Below, one piece after another: positions 16,410 through 24,603 of a stretch of DNA of 32,348 nt. Position 1 is the stretch's first letter; each line of letters opens with the position of its first letter. The notes below the pieces were generated by a model. It was given only the letters and a program-made list of their open reading frames with translations, ran no database searches and had not been told where the DNA came from. This DNA comes from JBJHCA01 sp050485785 (GTDB lineage Bacteria > Bacteroidota > Bacteroidia > Chitinophagales > Saprospiraceae): NCBI GenBank assembly GCA_050485785.1, contig JBJHCA010000034.1, positions 1-32,348 of the forward strand, given 5' to 3'. A program made the translations under genes and the position numbers.

Positions 16410-17486
16410 TTATAAAAATTTCTCCCCATACCCATCTTCAATACGACGGTGTACATGCTTAATTTCCTGTTCGTTTTGTTTCGGATAGATCAGCAGGGCA
16501 TCTTTTTCATCCACCACTATGTAATCACTGAGCCCCCTGATCACCACCAGTTTTTGCCCGGATGCCCGGATCATGCAATTTTTTACATCTTCCAGAATTA
16601 CCGGCCCGGCCTGAACGGCATTTCCCGATGCATCGTGACCGAGCTCACCGTACAATGCATTCCATGTTCCCAGATCAGACCAACCTATATCCGATGGCCT
16701 GGTGTAAACATTTCCGGCTTTTTCCATAATGGCATAATCTATCGAAATGTTTTCGGCCTCCGGATACCACCTGGTAAGCAAGGAATTCTCCAGTGGGGTA
16801 TTCAGTCCTTCATCCATTTTATCCATCAGGGAACTAATACCCGGAGCAAATTGCCTGAAACCTTCTTCGGCAACGTCTGCACGCCAGGCGAAAATGCCGG
16901 CATTCCAGACATGACGACCACCCTTTACATACTTTTCAGCAGTGGCTTTGTCAGGTTTTTCCGTAAACTGGCTCACCGGAAAAACTCGCTGATTTCCATG
17001 TTGATTGTATTCAATATATCCGTAACCGGTATCCGGGCGAGTGGGTCTTATGCCGAGGGTAACCAGTGAATCCTGATTCCGGGCAAAGGAAATGGCATCC
17101 TGCAAAGCAAGGCCAAATTCCGATTCTTTGATGACCAGGTGATCAGAAGGCGTGATAACCAATACGGCACCGGGATCCTTTTTAAAAACTTTCCTGTTCA
17201 TCAAAGCAATACATGGCGCTGTATTCCTGCGTGCAGGTTCTGCTATGATATTCTCTGCAGGGAGGTTTGGCAATTGCTCCCGGGTCAGTGAAAAATAGTC
17301 GGTCTTTGTGAGTACATAGATCTGATCGGGAGAACAGTGAGCACTGAACCTGTCATAGGTAAGCTGAAGCAGTGAGCGACCCGCACCGAGTATGTCTAGA
17401 AACTGTTTGGGAAGTCTCTCTCTGCTGGCCGGCCAAAACCTGCTACCCACACCACCGGCCATAATAGCCACATACAGTTTACTCAT
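16410..17486 (-). CDS. manC: mannose-1-phosphate guanylyltransferase
   Basis: This 358-residue enzyme makes GDP-mannose from GTP and mannose 1-phosphate. It has the signature MAGGVGSRFWPASRERLPKQ at the N-terminus, ITPSDHLV near 110, FTEKPDKATAEKYV and WNAGIFAWR in the middle and SIDYAIMEKAGNVY and SDIGWSDLGTWNALY later, all classical for the single-domain ManC type without the fused isomerase. It sits between the thiolase gene (6-base gap) and the dehydrogenase gene. Product feeds glycans or lipopolysaccharide. Confidence 0.92.
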   Translation of the reverse strand: MSKLYVAIMAGGVGSRFWPASRERLPKQFLDILGAGRSLLQLTYDRFSAHCSPDQIYVLTKTDYFSLTREQLPNLPAENIIAEPARRNTAPCIALMNRKVFKKDPGAVLVITPSDHLVIKESEFGLALQDAISFARNQDSLVTLGIRPTRPDTGYGYIEYNQHGNQRVFPVSQFTEKPDKATAEKYVKGGRHVWNAGIFAWRADVAEEGFRQFAPGISSLMDKMDEGLNTPLENSLLTRWYPEAENISIDYAIMEKAGNVYTRPSDIGWSDLGTWNALYGELGHDASGNAVQAGPVILEDVKNCMIRASGQKLVVIRGLSDYIVVDEKDALLIYPKQNEQEIKHVHRRIEDGYGEKFL

Positions 17487-17492
17487 AGTTTC

Positions 17493-18701
17493 TCAATCTG
17501 TCCGTTCAATAATAACAGCAACGCCCATGCCTGCTACTGCACTGATGGCTGCCAGCCCCCGTTTTTGCCCCCGCTGTTCCAGGCTATCAAGCAGATTGCC
17601 CAGAATGATGGATCCGCTTGCACCCAAGGGATGCCCCATGGCAATGGCTCCTCCATAGATATTGATTTGTTCACTACTCAACCGAAAATGCCGCTGAAAC
17701 GTCAACACTTCAGCAGCAAATGACTCATTCACTTCCCAAAGATCAATGTCTGCCGGAGTAAGACCGGTCAACTTCAGTGCTTTTTCGGATGCAAAAACCG
17801 GCCCCATCAGCATTATGGTTGGATCTGATGCAGCCACTGCACAACCAACAATCCTTGCTCTGGGTTTCGATTTAAGATCATTGAGCCTTGACTCGCCGGC
17901 CAGGAGTAAAATGGCCGCACCATCCACAATTTTTGAGGTGTTGCCTGCAGTATGCACGTGGTTAATCTGATTGATGTAGGGATACTTTTGCAGAGCAACC
18001 GCATCAAAACCCTCCTTTCCCAAATCCTCAAATGCCGGTGTCAGGTTCCGGAGACTTTCCGGTGAAGTATCTTGCTTCAGGTATTCATCCTCTTCCAGTA
18101 TCATGAGGTTGTTGAAGTCTCTGATGGGCACGATACTTTTGCTGAACGCACCTTCAGCAGCAGCTTTTCTGGCCCGGGAATGGCTTAGCCATGCATATTC
18201 ATCCACCATTTCCCGGCTTAGTCCCTCCAGGGTAGCCATCAGGTCAGCACTGATACCTCTGGGAATGTACCGGGCTCTGCTGCTGATCATGGGATCGTAA
18301 ATCAATGGTCCGCCATCGCTCCCTATCGGAATTCGGCTCATACTTTCCACACCACCGGCTACTATCATGTGCTCCCACCCAGACCGAATTCTGGCTGCAG
18401 CCAGGTGAACAGATTCCAGCCCGGACGCAGATAGTCTGTTGATGGTTAAACCCGGCGTGGCATCACTCCATCTGCTGGCTAAAATAGCCGCACGGGCTAT
18501 ATTCCCACCCTGATCGCGCACCGGTGTTACGCAGCCCAATACGAGATCGTCGAGCTGTGTGGTATCCAGGCTGTTGCGGTCCCGAAGTACTTCCAGCAAA
18601 ACTCTGACCAGGTCAATGGGCTTAACCTCATGCAGGGCACCATGGGTTTTGCCGGTTCCCCGGGGAGTTCTGATGGAGTCAATGATAAAAACTTCAGGCA
18701 T
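17493..18701 (-). CDS. thiolase family protein lacking both catalytic cysteines
   Basis: The 402-residue protein has the full thiolase fold: ARAAILASRWSD at 69-80, AGGVESMSRIPIGSDGG at 115-131, NESFAAEV at 325-332 and GGAIAMGHPLGASG at 350-363. The nucleophile position reads TINRLSASGLES, so S91 stands where active thiolases have Cys (usual [CS]ASGL with Cys first), and the C-terminal Cys of the C-x-G-G-G motif reads AISAVAGMGVA with S387. H357 and N325 are kept. Both serines are clear in the bases (TCT and AGT on the minus strand). The start at 18701 (MPEVFIIDSIRTPRG) fits the family; 16 extra upstream codons are rejected. Annotation as an active acetyl-CoA acyltransferase is doubtful. First gene of a probable operon. 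Confidence 0.88.
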   Translation of the reverse strand: MPEVFIIDSIRTPRGTGKTHGALHEVKPIDLVRVLLEVLRDRNSLDTTQLDDLVLGCVTPVRDQGGNIARAAILASRWSDATPGLTINRLSASGLESVHLAAARIRSGWEHMIVAGGVESMSRIPIGSDGGPLIYDPMISSRARYIPRGISADLMATLEGLSREMVDEYAWLSHSRARKAAAEGAFSKSIVPIRDFNNLMILEEDEYLKQDTSPESLRNLTPAFEDLGKEGFDAVALQKYPYINQINHVHTAGNTSKIVDGAAILLLAGESRLNDLKSKPRARIVGCAVAASDPTIMLMGPVFASEKALKLTGLTPADIDLWEVNESFAAEVLTFQRHFRLSSEQINIYGGAIAMGHPLGASGSIILGNLLDSLEQRGQKRGLAAISAVAGMGVAVIIERTD

Positions 18702-18721
18702 GGTGATGGCTTTGACGCAGC

Positions 18722-18751
18722 AAAAATTAGTTTTTTTAATCACATCCACAA
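18722..18751 (-). promoter_or_regulatory. promoter of the thiolase - manC - dehydrogenase operon
   Basis: On the minus strand TTG (18749-18751), 19 bases, TAATTTTT (18722-18729, 7 of 8 to TAnnTTTG). A start near 18715 would leave a leader of about 14 bases to the ATG at 18701, which supports that start over the upstream one. The rest of the divergent gap up to 18936 shows nothing clear. Confidence 0.55.
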
Positions 18752-18936
18752 ATAAACCGGCTCAGGTTAAGTGCGAAACTTTTATAAACTGCTTTTTAAG
18801 CGTGCTGAAAGCACTCGATGCAATACACATTTTCGTGGCTCTCATGACTCACTCAACGCGTGCCATCCAAGTTAAACCTGTGTGACAATTGCTCAACATT
18901 GCTTTATTTTGCCATTCAATTCAAACTTAACTGCCC

Positions 18937-19311
18937 ATGCTTACACGAACTTTACATCTGGCTGTCGCATTTTTTTTGGTTCTCTTTATTTGCTCCTGTG
19001 CCGGTGACCACTCCGGTGAAATACGGGAAGGTGAGCATTTTTACGTCACGGTAAAAAATCTGTACGTAGAGAATTATCAGAACAACTTTGAGTGCACGAT
19101 GCAGTTGTCTCAGAATGACCGGGATCTCAACTTCAGAAATTTGTTTCTACAGCTGGTAAAAATGGATCTTCCTTTGCCTGAGCAGGGCAGTTTTTATCAG
19201 ATTGAGCACAAGGTGGGCGACCGCGTGTTGGGCACGCTCAATTTAAATCCGCGTATTCTGGAAGCGGAAGCAGGCCGCTTCAGGGAGGAGATTGAACTAC
19301 GCTGCAATTAA
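18937..19311 (+). CDS. small lipoprotein
   Basis: The 124-residue lipoprotein has signal MLTRTLHLAVAFFLVLFICS followed by CAG, Cys at 21. The mature part (about 100 residues) is strand-rich with few cysteines (FYVTVKNLYVENYQNNFECTM, LNLNPRILEAEAGRFREEIEL). No family recognised. It stands alone between the divergent operon and the M16 gene. Confidence 0.75.
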   Translation: MLTRTLHLAVAFFLVLFICSCAGDHSGEIREGEHFYVTVKNLYVENYQNNFECTMQLSQNDRDLNFRNLFLQLVKMDLPLPEQGSFYQIEHKVGDRVLGTLNLNPRILEAEAGRFREEIELRCN

Positions 19312-19360
19312 TACCGCAGCTCCTTACGGGCAATCAATTGTGGACATCACATCTTTACCT

Positions 19361-19378
19361 GCAAAGCGGATGCTTTGC
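19361..19378 (+). other. perfect short hairpin after the lipoprotein gene
   Basis: gcaaagc, loop ggat, gctttgc: a 7-pair stem with a 4-base loop, 50 bases after the stop at 19311. No T run follows on the plus strand, but on the minus strand a short T run (ctttttg) lies upstream of the stem, not after it. It may be a weak terminator or RNA-stability element. Nothing else stands out in 19312-19527. Confidence 0.45.
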
Positions 19379-19527
19379 CCACAAAAAGATATATACCATA
19401 AACAGGAATACCATTAAAGCTGCTTCTATCCCGGTGTTAACCTAAACCATGCTGCTTGGGTCAAAAGCAAAACCTCATTCGGCGACCCATGATATTGTAT
19501 ATTCGCACCACAAATGACAAATTCTGA

Positions 19528-20778
19528 ATGATAGCATACAGGCGATTTGAACTGGACAATGGTTTGCGTGTGATACTGCACCGCGATAACAACTCTCCGA
19601 TGGTTGCCGTGAATGTAGCCTATGGAGTTGGAAGCCGCAATGAAGACGCAGAAAAGACGGGTTTCGCTCATCTCTTTGAGCATCTGATGTTTGGCGGTAC
19701 CCGTCAGGTGCCCGATTTTGATGAAGTAATTCAGACCTCCGGTGGTGAGTGCAATGCATTTACCAATACCGACATGACCAATTACTACAACATTGCCCCG
19801 GCGGCCAATCTCGAAACTTTGCTGTGGCTTGAAGCCGACAGAATGGCCAACCTGAACCTCAGCGAACGCAAAATCAACATCCAGAAAAAAGTAGTGATTG
19901 AAGAGTTCAAAGAATCCTGCCTTAATCCGCCCTACGGTATGTCATGGCACTATCTGATGGATCTTTGCTACAAAGTGCATCCCTATCGCTGGCCTACTAT
20001 CGGGTTCAATACTGATCATATCAGTTTGGCTACTGCCGAAGATATCCGCGGGTTTTATCAAAAATACTACCAACCTGCCAATGCCGTGCTGGTGATAACA
20101 GGCAGATTCGAAACTGCCACTGCCATCTCCATGGTTGAAAAATGGTTTGGCCCTTTGCATTCAAACGGGCGACCCCAGGATACTTGGCCTGCTGAACCGA
20201 TACAGGACGCACCGCGTGCACTGACTATTGAAGCGGATGTGCCGCTGGATTCGGTATATATGGCATTCCCAATGTCGAGCCGCCTTGAGCAGGGATATTA
20301 TGTTGCTGATCTGCTGAGCGATATCCTTTCCAACGGGCCTTCGAGTCGTTTGTACCGCTCGTTGTTCAAAGAACAGAAACTCTTTAGCTACATCGATGCT
20401 TTCATTACGGGCCACATGGATCCGGGTCTCCTGGTGATTGAAGGCAAAATTCACGATGAAGTGAGTGTGGAAGAAGCCTGCAATGCCATCTGGAAACAAC
20501 TTGAGGATCTGAAAGAGCGCGGAATCAGCACCTATGAGCTCGACAAGGTGAAACATAAAACCGAGAGCAATATGGCTTTCGGCGAAGTGAGTATTTTGAA
20601 CAAAGCGATTAATCTCGCTTTTTTTGAAATGCTGGGGCAACCTGACCTCATCAACGCTGAAATGGGACTTTACCGGGCCGTTACACCCGACATGATCCGT
20701 GAAGCAGCTCATGACCTACTGCATCCCCTGAAGGCCAACACACTGCTTATTGTGCGTGCAGGTGCAGAACTCATATAA
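19528..20778 (+). CDS. M16 family zinc peptidase (pitrilysin / processing-peptidase type)
   Basis: The 416-residue single-unit M16B protein has the inverted zinc motif HLFEH at 48-52, the GGTR and FTNTDMTNYYNI segments and the downstream Glu in KKVVIEEFKES near 128-130, so the zinc site looks complete. The second half has the R/Y-like motif SSRLYRSLFKEQKLFSY. No signal peptide is seen, so it is probably cytoplasmic. M16B peptidases often pair with a second, inactive subunit; none is next to it. Its stop overlaps the convergent TrpF-like gene by 8 bases. Confidence 0.9.
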   Translation: MIAYRRFELDNGLRVILHRDNNSPMVAVNVAYGVGSRNEDAEKTGFAHLFEHLMFGGTRQVPDFDEVIQTSGGECNAFTNTDMTNYYNIAPAANLETLLWLEADRMANLNLSERKINIQKKVVIEEFKESCLNPPYGMSWHYLMDLCYKVHPYRWPTIGFNTDHISLATAEDIRGFYQKYYQPANAVLVITGRFETATAISMVEKWFGPLHSNGRPQDTWPAEPIQDAPRALTIEADVPLDSVYMAFPMSSRLEQGYYVADLLSDILSNGPSSRLYRSLFKEQKLFSYIDAFITGHMDPGLLVIEGKIHDEVSVEEACNAIWKQLEDLKERGISTYELDKVKHKTESNMAFGEVSILNKAINLAFFEMLGQPDLINAEMGLYRAVTPDMIREAAHDLLHPLKANTLLIVRAGAELI

Positions 20779-21379
20779 GCTCAAGCAACTCAAGGATGGT
20801 GTCAATTTCATCAAATGACTTATAGCCCGGCTTTTCTTCAGAACTCCCGCGAATATTGAGGCCGTACGGAGCCAGTTGGGTTACTGTTTCTGCAATTTTT
20901 TTTGGGATGACATTTTGTTCTATATCGACGTAAATACAGCGGCATACCTGTTTTAAAGCCGCAAACTCCGCACTCACATCATTGTTGAGGTCCTTACCGG
21001 AAAAACTCACCTGAAGAATATCCACACTACCACTTTTCAGCGTACTGTAGATTTCTGCATCCAGCGCACTGTACGGTAAAGTGTAAATCCATTGACATGC
21101 CAGTCCCGATTCAATGGCGGGAACTCTTGTGATCAATGGAAGCTGAAAACCACTTACCGTGCCGGATTTAACCCACTCATCCAGTTCTTCCTGCACGGGA
21201 AAATCAATCTGTATGAGTATCTCGGGTCCGTCAACCCAATCTGAGATGGCATGAATATGTGCCGGGGTAAGCGGGCTGCCGGACCGCATATCCAAAACTA
21301 TATATTCGGCATCAAGTGCAGCAAAATACCGGGCATCTGTCAGATGTGAAATGCCGTCGGCCTTAATTTGTAAATTCAT
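20771..21379 (-). CDS. TrpF-like (beta/alpha)8 protein without the catalytic Cys
   Basis: The 202-residue protein resembles phosphoribosylanthranilate isomerase: LQIKADGISHLTDARYFAALDA at the N-terminus aligns with the TrpF start (KICGIT..EDA..A...GA), SGSP follows, and near the end NIRGSSEEKPGYKSFDEI resembles the phosphate-binding and closing region. The catalytic Cys in K-[IV]-C-G is Asp8 here (K6-A7-D8-G9), and other trp genes are absent from the window, so it is probably not a working TrpF. It is converging with the M16 gene. Role unknown. Confidence 0.6.
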   Translation of the reverse strand: MNLQIKADGISHLTDARYFAALDAEYIVLDMRSGSPLTPAHIHAISDWVDGPEILIQIDFPVQEELDEWVKSGTVSGFQLPLITRVPAIESGLACQWIYTLPYSALDAEIYSTLKSGSVDILQVSFSGKDLNNDVSAEFAALKQVCRCIYVDIEQNVIPKKIAETVTQLAPYGLNIRGSSEEKPGYKSFDEIDTILELLELI

Positions 21380-21419
21380 GAAAATGGAGCGATATTGAGC
21401 CGCAAAGATAACATTACTG

Positions 21420-21770
21420 ATGGCAGAAAGCCACTATTACCACAAGGTTTACGCAGTTACCCGGGCCATTCCACACGGCAAAGTGAGCACTTATGGCCAT
21501 ATAGCCGACTATCTCGCCCTGGGTTCTGCAAGGATGGTGGGCTGGGCATTGCATCAGTGTATTGGGTATGATGAAAACATCCCCGCGCACAGGGTAGTCA
21601 ATGCAAAAGGCGAACTCAGCGGACGGCTGCATTTTCATCCACCGGAATTGATGCAGCGTTTACTCGAAAATGAAGGTCTGACCATAATTGACCACAGGAT
21701 CAGCAATTTTGATCATCACTTATGGAAGCCCGCAGAACATTTACCCGAAGCTGACACTTTTATAGATTGA
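21420..21770 (+). CDS. MGMT/alkyltransferase-like DNA-binding protein (ATL type)
   Basis: The 116-residue protein corresponds to the C-terminal DNA-binding domain of O6-alkylguanine-DNA alkyltransferases: VYAVTRAIPHGKVSTYGHIA, then SARMVGWAL (the arginine-finger region) and IPAHRVVNAKGELSG. The acceptor PCHR motif reads PAHR (A56), so it cannot take the alkyl group itself. Alkyltransferase-like proteins bind O6-alkylguanine and hand it to nucleotide excision repair; they often have W at this site, here A. Confidence 0.85.
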   Translation: MAESHYYHKVYAVTRAIPHGKVSTYGHIADYLALGSARMVGWALHQCIGYDENIPAHRVVNAKGELSGRLHFHPPELMQRLLENEGLTIIDHRISNFDHHLWKPAEHLPEADTFID

Positions 21771-21807
21771 GTAATAAATTTTTATCCTGGAACTTAATAT
21801 CCCCGGC

Positions 21808-22245
21808 ATGAAACACATTCTAACCACCCTTATCATTACCACTTTTGCGGTGGCAACCATGTTAGCGCAGCAATCTCCTGTCGGAATGTGGAAAACCATA
21901 GATGACAACAGCGGAGAGGCCAGGTCATATGTGGAAATTTATGAACGGTCGGGCAAGCTGTACGGGAGAATTGCCAAAACACTCCGGCCCGATGCAGCCG
22001 AGTTCTGCGACAAATGTCCGGGAAGTAAGAAAAACCAACCCGTTATCGGCCTTGTCATTATCGAAGATCTGGTACCATACCGCGATTACTGGCGCAACGG
22101 AAAAATTCTCGATCCCGAATCAGGTAATGAATACACATGCAGTATCTGGTTTGAAGGTAACAACCGGAATGAACTTAAAGTAAGGGGAAGGCACTGGACA
22201 GGCCTGTACCGAACGCAAACATGGCACCGTGTTCAGGGAAACTAA
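21808..22245 (+). CDS. secreted DUF2147 protein
   Basis: The 145-residue protein has a signal peptide (MKHILTTLIITTFAVATMLA) and the DUF2147 core: SPVGMWKTIDDNSG, YVEIYERSGKLYGRI, a CDKCPG pair of cysteines, then GLVIIEDL, ILDPESGNEYTC and LKVRG. Such proteins are periplasmic or exported beta-sheet proteins, function unknown. Its stop shares bases with the stop of the convergent EVE gene. Confidence 0.88.
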   Translation: MKHILTTLIITTFAVATMLAQQSPVGMWKTIDDNSGEARSYVEIYERSGKLYGRIAKTLRPDAAEFCDKCPGSKKNQPVIGLVIIEDLVPYRDYWRNGKILDPESGNEYTCSIWFEGNNRNELKVRGRHWTGLYRTQTWHRVQGN

Positions 22246-22661
22246 TCCCGATTCCGGCTCATTTTGATAATCTCTTCATAGCCGGATTTATCCAATGCTA
22301 TCACAGATAACCTCGATTGCCTGACCAGTCCGTTGTTGCTGAAGGATGGATTGTTTTTAATTTGCTGCAGTGTAACGGGCCCATGTAAGCGTTTTGCTGC
22401 TTTAACGCGAACACACACCCAACCTTTACCTTGCTTGTCGGCAGGATCGGGAAATGCTTCGCCACTGACCACCGCTTCACCCACTATGCTCCGGCTGTTC
22501 CCTGAATGATAGATGAGCACCTTGTCCCCTTTTCGCATGGCATTTAATGCGTTACGCGCCTGATAGTTCCGGATTCCGTCCCAAACATCGCCATCGGGTT
22601 TGGCAGCAAGATCATCCCAACTATAAGTTTCCGGTTCAGTTTTTAAAATCCAGTATTGCAT
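22242..22661 (-). CDS. EVE domain protein
   Basis: The 139-residue protein is a full EVE domain (PUA-like fold): MQYWILKTEPETYSWDDL at the start, VWDGIRNYQARNALNAMRKGDKV with the aromatic cage region, YHSGNS, GEAVVSG and DPADKQGKGWVCVRV. EVE domains bind modified bases in DNA or RNA, for example 5-methylcytosine. A perfect TATCTTTG element lies at 22685-22692 ahead of the start. Confidence 0.92.
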   Translation of the reverse strand: MQYWILKTEPETYSWDDLAAKPDGDVWDGIRNYQARNALNAMRKGDKVLIYHSGNSRSIVGEAVVSGEAFPDPADKQGKGWVCVRVKAAKRLHGPVTLQQIKNNPSFSNNGLVRQSRLSVIALDKSGYEEIIKMSRNRD

Positions 22662-22684
22662 AGGCGTAAATAGACGAGCAGGCT

Positions 22685-22692
22685 CAAAGATA
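22685..22692 (-). promoter_or_regulatory. -7 element of the EVE gene
   Basis: The minus strand reads TATCTTTG (a perfect TAnnTTTG), 24 bases before the ATG at 22661. No TTG at 19-22 bases, so the -33 part is uncertain. Confidence 0.45.
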
Positions 22693-22811
22693 ATTTTATA
22701 TGGCTATAAACCACTGCCGGCAATAATAGATATTTTTATGCCGCTATGTTATTAATTGATTATCTGGTATTTTCTAGCCTGATATAGCTTTTCAAAAAAT
22801 TTTTAAGTAGG

Positions 22812-22842
22812 TTGATTCACATTGATTATTCCCGTAACTTTA
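22812..22842 (+). promoter_or_regulatory. promoter of the metalloprotease gene
   Basis: TTG at 22812-22814, 20 bases, TAACTTTA at 22835-22842 (7 of 8). Leader of about 17 bases to the ATG at 22865. The layout is the same as the promoter at 25104-25134. Confidence 0.6.
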
Positions 22843-22864
22843 GGAGCCCTAAACAAACCAATGC

Positions 22865-24598
22865 ATGAGTTCCAAACAATCCATTCCGGCTAAAGCCAAA
22901 ACAATAGCCCCAGCTGCTGAGCATGAAAAAGATGCACAATCCTCAGGACGGGCTTCAGGGATTATGCCCCCATCCTTACAGATGTCGGCAGATCCCCCGG
23001 AAAATAACAACACTCCGCTGATGAATTCCGGGAATAGCAGGCCACCCTTGCAGTTTAGTTACCCGGCAAGCGGATTTCCAACACCGGCTATCCAATTGAA
23101 ACAGTCTGATCATTCAGGAGAAACTATTCAGCGCCATCCGGGTGGTCATGAGGAGCCGGCACCGGCTCCTGCACCTCCGGTTAATGCTCCACAGGGGACA
23201 GATGCAGACAATGCATCGTATGAGTTGTCTGAAGAAGAACAGGAAGAGAAAGCAGCGTTTCTTAGTGTCAATGCTTACGGACCACAAGGTGTAGTACCTC
23301 CCATTTTTGCCGGAGGTCAGGGATATGGCGGATTTGATGCGACCTATTATCCTGCTTCGGGAACACTTTTTATTGAGATAAGGGGCAAGGTTCGGTTTCG
23401 TGACAGCCTGACCATGTCTGACCAGGTAGTAACACCCACACATCCCAACTTTGCAGGATTGGCTACAATTTTGAGCAGTATGAACAATGCCGCTGCAAGA
23501 GCTGAAGTAGTTCAACATTATACCTGGGACGATGAACTGAAAACCAGAATGTTGGGTGAGTATCATCAGTCTGTGGCCAGTGCGGCCAACATCTGGAATG
23601 GCACTAATATGTTTTTCCAGGTCAACCAACCCGGCTGGAATGATGTGAGAGCGCATCCAACCATAAATATCGACATCACTGAGGAAGGTGATGCCACCAG
23701 TGGCGTGGAAGGAGGCGATCACATCCAGGTCAATGTTTACCGCTCCCCACTGCCTGAGGATTCTGCCAGAATCAATCAGCTTATTGATGACAATCAGAAC
23801 ATAAGTGTAGCCGAAGACAACAGGAATTTGAGAGCACATGTTGACGGCAATCCCGGATCAGCAACGAGCTACGCGGATGCGGATCCTTACACAGGAGCAA
23901 TGAATCTCGACATGAATAACTTGTTCGCCAGACCTGAAAATGATGCCAGAGGACAGGACAATTTGTTGCGCAGAAATGTATTTTTTGAAAACAACAGTGC
24001 TTCATTAACGGCAAATCAGGTCAATGAAATCAGGCATTTTGTCCGCAGATTCAATGTTCGCGGTGACGCCAACCCCACAAACAATGCCGTAAATCTGGTT
24101 GGATTTGCCAGTGCACCCGGCTCTGCCGAACATAATCAACGCCTGGTCAACCAACGGTTGGCCGCTGTAACGGAAGTTTTACGGGGGATCAACATTACCG
24201 ATGTCAATGCAAGTGTCAGCTACGATGCCACCACTGATTCAAGCCAACAAAACAGAGGACATGCTGAAGCATTGGAACTGGATAGGTCTGAAGACGTTCA
24301 AAGACTCGAAAGGCGGGTTGAAATCAGGATTGGCTCAGGTGACCGGCAAAATACGATTGCCCATGAGCTGGGACACAACTTCGGACTTGCTGATGAATAT
24401 TCCGGAAGAAACAGGCCGGTCGGTTCTGAATCAAGTCATCATAATCTGGCACAAAGTGCCGGCGTAGCCGAAGGAGCCAGGGTGGAGAATAATGACGGAA
24501 TTATTTCCATGGGCAACACAATCAGGGAACAGCATTTTTCTGTGTTTGCCAATGCACTGGATCAAATCACCGGCAAATCATGGCATGTCAAATCATAA
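22865..24598 (+). CDS. metzincin-like metalloprotease with OmpA-like domain, probable eCIS-associated cargo
   Basis: The 577-residue protein has no signal peptide. Residues 1-110 are disordered and P/Q-rich with short repeats (PPSLQM, PPLQF, PAIQLK, ETIQR), of which PAAEHEK and PPSLQMSADPPEN recur in the DUF4157 protein at 25156. About 150-350 is an alpha/beta region (INIDITEEGD, DHIQVNVY) that may be the first part of the protease fold. 371-489 is an OmpA-like domain (NVFFENNSASL, VNLVGFASAPGSAEHNQRL, ending ERRVEI). Then AHELGHNFGLADEY (499-512) gives an HExxHxxGxxD zinc site, and ISMGNTIREQHF the conserved tail after it. It is probably exported by a contractile injection particle or similar; no tube or sheath genes are in the window. 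Confidence 0.85.
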   Translation: MSSKQSIPAKAKTIAPAAEHEKDAQSSGRASGIMPPSLQMSADPPENNNTPLMNSGNSRPPLQFSYPASGFPTPAIQLKQSDHSGETIQRHPGGHEEPAPAPAPPVNAPQGTDADNASYELSEEEQEEKAAFLSVNAYGPQGVVPPIFAGGQGYGGFDATYYPASGTLFIEIRGKVRFRDSLTMSDQVVTPTHPNFAGLATILSSMNNAAARAEVVQHYTWDDELKTRMLGEYHQSVASAANIWNGTNMFFQVNQPGWNDVRAHPTINIDITEEGDATSGVEGGDHIQVNVYRSPLPEDSARINQLIDDNQNISVAEDNRNLRAHVDGNPGSATSYADADPYTGAMNLDMNNLFARPENDARGQDNLLRRNVFFENNSASLTANQVNEIRHFVRRFNVRGDANPTNNAVNLVGFASAPGSAEHNQRLVNQRLAAVTEVLRGINITDVNASVSYDATTDSSQQNRGHAEALELDRSEDVQRLERRVEIRIGSGDRQNTIAHELGHNFGLADEYSGRNRPVGSESSHHNLAQSAGVAEGARVENNDGIISMGNTIREQHFSVFANALDQITGKSWHVKS

Positions 24599-24603
24599 CC
24601 GCT

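Noticed and set aside
23114..23839. A 241-codon frame opposite to the metalloprotease
   Set aside because: It is antisense to a well-supported gene and shows no domain; it is a shadow of that gene's codon use.
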